Assembly: GCA_900542035.1 (NCBI GenBank)
Contig: UQMJ01000002.1
Location: forward strand, 62,001-126,000
Length of the DNA stretch: 64,000 bases
Direction: 5' to 3'
From: an uncultured Clostridium sp.
Lineage (GTDB): Bacteria > Bacillota > Clostridia > Lachnospirales > Lachnospiraceae
In this document: positions 58,970 through 64,000 of the stretch, piece by piece
Layout: every line of letters starts with the position of its first letter
Position numbering within the stretch: position 1 is the stretch's first letter
The notes under the pieces: model-generated
Database searches by the model: none
Told to the model about the DNA's origin: nothing
Seen by the model: only the letters and a program-made list of their open reading frames with translations
Made by a program: the position numbers and the translations under genes

Positions 58970-59812
58970 TTATATGTTTTCTGAAGCTTCTACTGCATCA
59001 TCCAGCCATGGAGCGTCTACGTACTCAATACGGCCTCCGTCTACCATCTCTGCAACCTTCGGATCAATCGGAATACGGGCCAGGATCTTAACGCCCTCTT
59101 TCTCTGCTACTTCTTCTAAGTGGCTTTCTCCGAATACGTTAATCTTTTTGCCGCAGTCTGGACAAACCAGGTAGCTCATATTCTCTACAACGCCTAAAAT
59201 CGGAATATCCATTTTCTTGGCCATATTTACTGCCTTGGTTACAATCATGGATACCAGTTCCTGGGGAGATGTAACGATAATAATTCCTGCTACTGGAAGA
59301 GACTGGAATACCGTCAGCGGAACGTCTCCAGTTCCTGGCGGCATATCTACAAACATATAATCAATGTCCTGCCATAAGGTTTCAGACCAGAACTGCTTTA
59401 CCGCTCCGGCAATTACAGGACCTCTCCAGATAATCGGATCGGTATCCTTGTCCAGCAGAAGGTTTGCAGACATTACTTCTACGCCTTCTAAGGACTTTGC
59501 GGGAATCATAAGGCGGCCATTCGGAGTGGTTGCTACTCCGTCATTGGCAATGCCAAATGCCTTTGGAATAGACGGACCAGTAATATCCGCATCCAATACC
59601 GCTGCACGATATCCTTTTTTATTCATACGGACTGCCATCAGAGAAGTCACTAATGATTTTCCAACTCCTCCTTTTCCGCTGACAATTCCAATGACTTTTT
59701 TTACGCTGCTCTCTGGAGCCAGTTTTTCTAAAAAGCTGGTGCGGTCTGCAGTCCGGCTGCTGCAGGTTTCTCCGCAGGAGCTGCAGTCGTGGTTACAATT
59801 TTCTGCGCTCAT
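58970..59812 (-). CDS. Mrp/NBP35-family Fe-S cluster carrier ATPase
   Basis: This 280-aa protein has Cys6, Cys10, Cys13 and Cys17 at the N-terminus, as in NBP35, a deviant Walker A loop SGKGGVGKSL (45-54), the Mrp signature DMPPGTGDVPLT and the cluster-bridging CxxC in VCPDCGKK. It is predicted to assemble or transfer Fe-S clusters as a dimer. It lies downstream of folT with a gap of 105 bases. Confidence 0.93.
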   Translation of the reverse strand: MSAENCNHDCSSCGETCSSRTADRTSFLEKLAPESSVKKVIGIVSGKGGVGKSLVTSLMAVRMNKKGYRAAVLDADITGPSIPKAFGIANDGVATTPNGRLMIPAKSLEGVEVMSANLLLDKDTDPIIWRGPVIAGAVKQFWSETLWQDIDYMFVDMPPGTGDVPLTVFQSLPVAGIIIVTSPQELVSMIVTKAVNMAKKMDIPILGVVENMSYLVCPDCGKKINVFGESHLEEVAEKEGVKILARIPIDPKVAEMVDGGRIEYVDAPWLDDAVEASENI

Positions 59813-59917
59813 TTTGATGAATCTCCTTTCAACTGCATATTTGCAAAATTCTGCATCATCAATATGTGTCTGTTTAAAACAGGCACTTTTGATTATATCC
59901 CCGATTCATCAAAATGT

Positions 59918-60499
59918 CTATGCTTTTATCCTGGAACCCTTCTGAATTACATTGCTTCGAAGCTCTCTGAACACTCCGGAACGCTCTAGTGCGCCTGCCA
60001 CGATAAAAAACAGCAGGGAATCTACCGGCCACATCGTAATATTCTTTATGGCTCTTGCAGGGAGAAGTACCAGGAAGGCCTTTCCGGTTGTCATGGAAAT
60101 CCACAAGGTATTCATAAACAGGTTGCACACCAGAATTACGGCCAGTCGGGCTGCCAGAATACGCGGAAGGCTTAACGGACGCTTATACCAGAATGCGCCG
60201 TAAATCAGTCCGGCTGTAATGGCAGTCAGCGTATAGCCAAAAAAGAAGCCCCCGTCCGGTTTCATCAGGAACTTTAAAATATCCATTGCTCCTCCGAAGG
60301 TCGCTCCTACGACTGGTCCGAACAGGAAATGCACCAGTTCATTGGGAAGCCCTGAGATTCCCAGCTTAAACGAGCCTGCCTTAATGGTAAACTGGTCCAA
60401 AACAATGGAAAGAGCGCCGAACATGGCGCATAAGGTAAGGGTTCTTGCCCGAAATAATTCATGGTAAGAATCCTGGAACAAAGTTGCTAATTTCTTCAT
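59918..60499 (-). CDS. folT: Folate ECF transporter substrate-binding subunit FolT
   Basis: This 193-aa S-component has about six helices (for example LCAMFGALSIVLDQFTIKAG and FGPVVGATFGGAMDILKFLM). It binds folate and works with the shared ECF energising module, not present in this window. A tetrahydrofolate riboswitch in its leader supports the assignment. AAAGGAGG lies 10 bases before the ATG. Confidence 0.9.
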   Translation of the reverse strand: MKKLATLFQDSYHELFRARTLTLCAMFGALSIVLDQFTIKAGSFKLGISGLPNELVHFLFGPVVGATFGGAMDILKFLMKPDGGFFFGYTLTAITAGLIYGAFWYKRPLSLPRILAARLAVILVCNLFMNTLWISMTTGKAFLVLLPARAIKNITMWPVDSLLFFIVAGALERSGVFRELRSNVIQKGSRIKA

Positions 60500-60560
60500 A
60501 AAAAAATTACCTCCTTTGCAGATCTCGGACTACAATAAGGAGATAATCATCTCTCGTATT

Positions 60561-60656
60561 GCAGCGGGATGCGGATTGTGTACCGCAAGATACTCTTTTC
60601 GTCCAGCTGGCAACTCCCCGTCCAGCCGGCACTTAACGCACACAAACCTACTCTGC
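60561..60656 (-). ncRNA. Tetrahydrofolate (THF) riboswitch
   Basis: On the minus strand the conserved THF aptamer blocks occur in order: GCAGAGTAGG, GTGCGTTAAGTG, a variable hairpin (GCCGGCTGG / CCAGCTGG), GACGAAAAG, GCGGTACACAATCCGC and ATCCCGCTGC, with the outer stem GCAG...CTGC. It controls folT. Downstream, GAGATGATTATCTC can form a hairpin between aptamer and ribosome binding site. Confidence 0.92.
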
Positions 60657-60759
60657 TATTCTATAAAATTTTCCAGGGCTGTGCCCCTGTTACCTGCTCT
60701 ATTATACCTCTCTTTTTTAATTTTGCAAGAACTTTCTCCCTCTGCCCCTTGCTCTTCCC

Positions 60760-61776
60760 TTAAGGCGCTTCCCAGTACAATACTCCTTCTTTTTCTGTCC
60801 TGACTGCAAAATCCTTCTCGTATAAGTATTCCATGCAGGAAAAGGTTTTTGTCAGAATCATCTTGAATTTCATCAGCTGATCCAGATCGTCCGGTTCTCC
60901 TTTGCAGCCATAGGCAATCCGTGCAATCTGGCAGATCGTCATCGGTTCTCTGGCATGATCCAGAATCTGCTTCATAATCTGGATTTTTTCCAGATATGCA
61001 AATACAATCCGGTCAATGGCCCCTTTCGGATTCTCGACTGGAACGGTATTATGGGCCGGAATCATGGTACAGTCCCCGTACCGATCTTTCAGACGTTTTA
61101 AAGACAAAAAATACCGTCCTAACAGCCGTTCATCTTTATAGCTGGTGGCTACAATGGGAGAAATGCCGTTCAGCACCTGATCTGCACAGAACAGCAGCTT
61201 CTTTTTCCTGTCATAAAGCCCCAGCTGTCCCAGAGTGTGTCCGCTTAACGGTACTGCTTCAAACGAATAATTGCCGTATTGGAACACGTCTTCCGGAAGA
61301 GCCGGCGCATACGGATATTTTTCAATCAGCAGATCGCCGTCTTTCCCTTCTTCTGACAGTTCCTGAAACATCCGGTAAAGGGCCGGCGTCAGTTCCTGCG
61401 TAATCCCTACAAACCGCAAAACCTGCTCCTGCTCTTCTGAGCCGCCTCTGCTGTGATGAAGACAGTCATAGCGATGGCGCTCTTCCACTGGATTCTGAAA
61501 GATTCTGGCGCCCTTTTCTGCCAGGATATAGGCCAGTCCGCAGTGGTCATGGTGTTTGTGGGTCAAAAAAACATCCAGGGAAGCCGGAGAAATCTCCAGC
61601 TCTTTGAACGCCTGTTCCAGAACCTTCAGGCAGGCTTCATCCCGAAATCCGGCGTCCACCATCAGGCTTCTGGGATTTCCAGGAATTATATAAATCTTGA
61701 TCTCGCTTACTCCATGGGAATTGCTGTACAGATTAATCTGGTAAATCCCAGGAAACAGTTCCTTCATCCCCTCCAT
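60760..61776 (-). CDS. Metallo-beta-lactamase-fold hydrolase
   Basis: This 338-aa enzyme has the zinc motif LTHKHHDHCGLAY (HxHxDH pattern), further ligands in LSGHTLGQLGLY and a C-terminal helical domain like that of LACTB2-type proteins. The substrate is unknown. The start at 61776 is 1 base after the PAP2 stop and has AGGAGG 9 bases upstream. It is the third gene of an operon with the Sfp-type transferase and PAP2 phosphatase, an association that hints at lipid or thioester metabolism. Confidence 0.87.
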   Translation of the reverse strand: MEGMKELFPGIYQINLYSNSHGVSEIKIYIIPGNPRSLMVDAGFRDEACLKVLEQAFKELEISPASLDVFLTHKHHDHCGLAYILAEKGARIFQNPVEERHRYDCLHHSRGGSEEQEQVLRFVGITQELTPALYRMFQELSEEGKDGDLLIEKYPYAPALPEDVFQYGNYSFEAVPLSGHTLGQLGLYDRKKKLLFCADQVLNGISPIVATSYKDERLLGRYFLSLKRLKDRYGDCTMIPAHNTVPVENPKGAIDRIVFAYLEKIQIMKQILDHAREPMTICQIARIAYGCKGEPDDLDQLMKFKMILTKTFSCMEYLYEKDFAVRTEKEGVLYWEAP

Positions 61777-61777
61777 A

Positions 61778-62308
61778 TCAGCCTGCCTCCTTCCGGTTCC
61801 ATTTCCGCTTCGGATCTTCCATCCATCTGTGGACAACTGCTGCAATCAGAATTCCCAATAAACTTCCCGCCACCACGTCGCTTGGAAAATGCACAAATAA
61901 ATACAGCCTGGAACACGCAATCAGAGCCGCTAATACGACTGCTGCAATGCCCCATTTCTTATGGTACAAAAGAATACTGACTGCTCCTTCAAAGCTTGCC
62001 AGACTATGTCCGGACGGAAACGAATAATCGCTGGGGTTTTCTATGAAAAGCGGCACCATGGGATCGAGCCAGCATGGCCGCTGTCTGGCAACCGCATTTT
62101 TCAGGATTACATTTCCCAGAATAAATCCTGCTGCCAGGGAAATCAGCATGGCCGCCCCTGTTTTTCTGGTCTTTGGCACTGCAAACAGCGCCGTCCCTAA
62201 AGCAATCCAGAACCAGCCCCCATTCCCTAAAAATGTAACCGCTGTCATAATCCCGTCCAGCACCGGTGTCCGAAGCTGCTGAATCCAATACAAAATCTCA
62301 AATTCCAT
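61778..62308 (-). CDS. PAP2 phosphatase, BcrC/PgpB-like
   Basis: This 176-aa membrane enzyme has a complete PAP2 triad: KNAVARQRP (K-x6-RP), SFPSGHSLASF and SRLYLFVHFPSDV (SR-x5-H-x3-D). It could dephosphorylate undecaprenyl diphosphate or another lipid phosphate. The start at 62308 follows GGAGGAG and overlaps the Sfp-type gene by 11 bases. Unlike the other two PAP2-like proteins in this window it has fully canonical motifs. Confidence 0.9.
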   Translation of the reverse strand: MEFEILYWIQQLRTPVLDGIMTAVTFLGNGGWFWIALGTALFAVPKTRKTGAAMLISLAAGFILGNVILKNAVARQRPCWLDPMVPLFIENPSDYSFPSGHSLASFEGAVSILLYHKKWGIAAVVLAALIACSRLYLFVHFPSDVVAGSLLGILIAAVVHRWMEDPKRKWNRKEAG

Positions 62309-62975
62309 AATACTCCTCCAGACTAAGTTCTTCTTTCTTCCCCTTGGTTTCTGCGCAGACTGCCAGATGATACCCGCCTTGTAAACGGAACAGGTAACAT
62401 CCCATATCCTGCCGCACCCCCTGATCATAAACCTGATAACATCCATCTTCCATCCGTATGGAAAAACTGGACGGCGGTTTTGCAAAACCGGTTCCCACTG
62501 CTTTCATGTAGCTTTCCTTTAATACCCAGAAATCAAAAAAACGGCTGTATGGGTTCGGATCGCGTTCCACTGCCACCTTTTCTTCGTCCGTCAAAAAGCG
62601 CATGATTCCAGGACGAATCGTTCGTTCTTTTTCAATGTCCACTCCTGCCGGACTGTCGCTGATGACGCAGGCCGCGTATTCGCCGGAGTGGGACAGATTA
62701 TAATGTACCGGTTTTCCATCCGGCAGCCGGATTCCCGACTGATCCGGCTTTAAAAACGGCTTTCCATGTTCTCCTGTCTCAAATAACGCCGGCGGCAGAA
62801 ACTCTGGAAAACGCTGTTTCAGTCCATAATTCAGCAGTAATTCTGCCCCTGCCAAACGGGCTTTATCAGAAACGTGGACGCAGCGCCCTATCTTCTCCAG
62901 CCGCTGTCTGGAAATCGGATATTGATCCCACGGCGGACATAATTCTGATACATTGGCATAGTAACAATTCAGCAT
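62298..62975 (-). CDS. 4'-phosphopantetheinyl transferase, Sfp type
   Basis: This 225-aa enzyme attaches phosphopantetheine from CoA to carrier proteins. The magnesium-site motif AGVDIEKE and the WVLKESYMKAVGTG motif are both present. Sfp-type enzymes serve peptide or polyketide synthases and sometimes fatty acid synthesis; no synthase genes are in the window. It heads the operon with the PAP2 and hydrolase genes. Confidence 0.92.
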   Translation of the reverse strand: MLNCYYANVSELCPPWDQYPISRQRLEKIGRCVHVSDKARLAGAELLLNYGLKQRFPEFLPPALFETGEHGKPFLKPDQSGIRLPDGKPVHYNLSHSGEYAACVISDSPAGVDIEKERTIRPGIMRFLTDEEKVAVERDPNPYSRFFDFWVLKESYMKAVGTGFAKPPSSFSIRMEDGCYQVYDQGVRQDMGCYLFRLQGGYHLAVCAETKGKKEELSLEEYYGI

Positions 62976-63005
62976 CTAGATTCCTTCCTGATATCTTATG
63001 ATGAC

Positions 63006-63044
63006 GCATCTGTGCAGAGAGACAACACGCCTGTACACGGATGC
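63006..63044. repeat. Dispersed hairpin repeat, copy B
   Basis: This intergenic sequence (GCATCTGTGCAGAG ... ACACGCCTGTACACGGATGC) is close to copy A at 25601-25641; the right arms differ at one base over about 20. It folds into an imperfect hairpin. Confidence 0.6.
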
Positions 63045-63056
63045 TGTAAAACTGCC

Positions 63057-63087
63057 AAAAAGAGCCAGCGTCTGAAACGCTGACTCT
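63057..63087 (-). terminator. Terminator of the HPr gene
   Basis: GAGTCAGCGT and ACGCTGGCTC form a 10-bp stem with one G-U and a 5-base loop, then TTTTT on the minus strand. Confidence 0.92.
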
Positions 63088-63127
63088 CCTTCCTATCTTG
63101 CTGGTCCTGATTTTCCGGCAAACAGAA

Positions 63128-63394
63128 TTACATCTCGCCTAAACCAGACTCGATTGCTTTGGTTAAGGTATCCATTGCCTCTGCTTCGTCTTCGCCGTCA
63201 CAGATTAAGTTAATCTCAGTGCCGCACTTAATGCCGGCTGCCATTACATTTAAAACGCTCTTCGCAACAATTCTCTTCTCGCCGCACTCAATGATGATAT
63301 CGCTTTTGAACTTCATTGCGGTCTGAGATAATACGCCTGCCGGTCTTAAATGTAAGCCGGAGGGATTTACTACAGTTAAAGTCTTATTTAACAT
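63128..63394 (-). CDS. HPr-family phosphocarrier protein
   Basis: This 88-aa protein of the sugar phosphotransferase system has the phosphorylated His in NPSGLHLRPAGVL (Leu where most HPr have Ala). The regulatory Ser site reads AKSVLNVMAAGIKCG, where the Ser is kept but the surrounding IMGVMSL consensus is altered. It may be the main HPr or a regulatory paralogue (Crh-like proteins lack the His, so Crh is unlikely). Monocistronic with its own promoter and terminator. Confidence 0.88.
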   Translation of the reverse strand: MLNKTLTVVNPSGLHLRPAGVLSQTAMKFKSDIIIECGEKRIVAKSVLNVMAAGIKCGTEINLICDGEDEAEAMDTLTKAIESGLGEM

Positions 63395-63463
63395 ACCTGC
63401 ACTCTCCTCGTCTCTTTATTCTGTTGAAATTCAGAACTCTCTTTCTCTGAACATTCTAGTTAA

Positions 63464-63492
63464 ATTTTAGTACATCTCATAAAAACTGTCAA
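63464..63492 (-). promoter_or_regulatory. Promoter of the HPr gene
   Basis: TTGACA, a 17-bp spacer and TAAAAT on the minus strand. The -35 box overlaps the stop codon of queH. Confidence 0.82.
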
Positions 63493-64000
63493 GCAAAAGC
63501 CGGATCATTCCATTCTTCCTGCTTTTCCCGAATGGAATACACGCATCCGCAGTAGTCCTGACGGTACAGTCCATACTCCTTGGACAGCTCAATGGAACGC
63601 TTATAACCGTTGCGTTTCTTAAAGTCTGAGGGCAGGCAGGCCACTCCGTATTCTTCTGCCAGTCGTTCCCCGATTTCGTTTAATTTATCTGCCCGCTTTA
63701 AAGGGCTGATAGTCAGAGTTGTAGTAAAATAATCATAGCCCAGGCTGGCGGCCAGTCGGGCTGCTTCCCTCAGCCGAAGCTCATAACACCTAACACACCG
63801 CTCTCCACCTTCCGGCTCTTTTTCATATCCTTTTGCAATCTGATAAAACGATTCCGGCTCATAGGGCGCTGCAATTAAATCCACCGGATGGACAAAATTC
63901 ATCGCCTCAATCAGCTTTCTTTCTTCTTCCACCCGTTTTTCATATTCTTCTGCCGGAAAAATATTGGGATTATAATAGTATACTGTAATTTCAAAATACT
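63489..64000 (-). CDS. queH: Epoxyqueuosine reductase QueH (partial, 5' end off the window)
   Basis: The visible 170 C-terminal residues match the QueH (DUF208) family, which reduces epoxyqueuosine in tRNA to queuosine. Seen are YYYNPNIFPAEEYEKRV at the edge, the cysteine pair in GERCVRCYELRLREAA, the TTTLTISPLK segment and the terminal RQDYCGCVYS motif that completes the Fe-S/metal ligands. An internal GTG at 63932 is not the start: the frame continues unbroken to position 64000. Confidence 0.9.
   Translation of the reverse strand, partial: YFEITVYYYNPNIFPAEEYEKRVEEERKLIEAMNFVHPVDLIAAPYEPESFYQIAKGYEKEPEGGERCVRCYELRLREAARLAASLGYDYFTTTLTISPLKRADKLNEIGERLAEEYGVACLPSDFKKRNGYKRSIELSKEYGLYRQDYCGCVYSIREKQEEWNDPAFA

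Noticed and set aside
1..64000. CRISPR arrays, prophage or insertion sequence genes
   Set aside because: No regularly spaced repeats, capsid, terminase, integrase or transposase sequences were seen on either strand.

Overview
The window reads as chromosomal DNA of an anaerobic, low-to-mid GC Firmicute, most likely a Lachnospiraceae gut Clostridium. Supporting signs are pyruvate phosphate dikinase, a FeoA-FeoB fusion, small FeoB-associated Cys-rich proteins, a YesM/YesN two-component system, an ANTAR protein next to glutamine synthetase, strong AGGAGG-type ribosome binding sites, tRNAs without encoded CCA, and an NhaC-type transporter behind a lysine riboswitch. No rRNA, CRISPR array, transposase or integrase was found.

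Layout. 0-8.8 kb: one minus-strand operon for amino-sugar recovery (lipoprotein solute binder, two ABC permeases, sensor kinase, AraC-type response regulator, MurQ etherase, BadF-type amino-sugar kinase). 8.8-9.4 kb: degraded coding debris, two terminators and tRNA-Thr(GGU). 9.4-15.3 kb: a DUF4397 protein, then a minus-strand housekeeping row (lipid kinase, ispF, cysS, mrnC, rlmB, ldh). 15.4-17.5 kb: tRNA-Val and tRNA-Met with promoter and terminator, then a 1.8-kb AT-rich islet bounded by a perfect 34-bp direct repeat. The islet holds a ribbon-helix-helix regulator, a divergent secreted protein with cell-wall-binding repeats, and a broken gene. One repeat copy forms the last codons of dsdA (D-serine dehydratase). 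19-27.4 kb: PAP2 phosphatase, glycosyltransferase, CPBP protease, lysine riboswitch plus transporter, ACT protein plus phenylacetate-CoA ligase, and a DUF4037 nucleotidyltransferase-like/TPR pair.

27.5-36.3 kb is a metal-homeostasis district: FeoA-FeoB fusion, P1B-type ATPase with an unusual SCA motif and two tiny partner proteins, a Fur-like/DtxR-like fusion regulator, and a second Feo set (feoA, feoB, FeoB-associated protein). A related site lies at 53.9-54.7 kb, where an untracked 53-aa FeoB-associated protein is divergent from a stand-alone DtxR-type regulator. Five copies of a TTAG-N6-CTAA palindrome lie upstream of these genes, two of them over core promoters, which suggests one iron regulon.

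36.4-64 kb: ppdK with a structured leader; a FliB-like Cys-cluster protein; lacZ directly behind a scar containing the last codons of a lost ABC sugar permease; dapF, ANTAR regulator and glnA; carB; galK; a TIGR01212 radical SAM protein; a cytidylate-kinase-like protein; HMA protein with an ArsR repressor; a second PAP2 protein; lrgAB-like genes; a GNAT enzyme; a small alarmone synthetase; Mrp; FolT with a tetrahydrofolate riboswitch; an operon of Sfp-type transferase, PAP2 phosphatase and metallo-beta-lactamase-fold hydrolase; HPr; and queH running off the right edge. Most genes lie on the minus strand. lacZ and galK suggest galactoside use. All function calls come from reading motifs; no database search was run.
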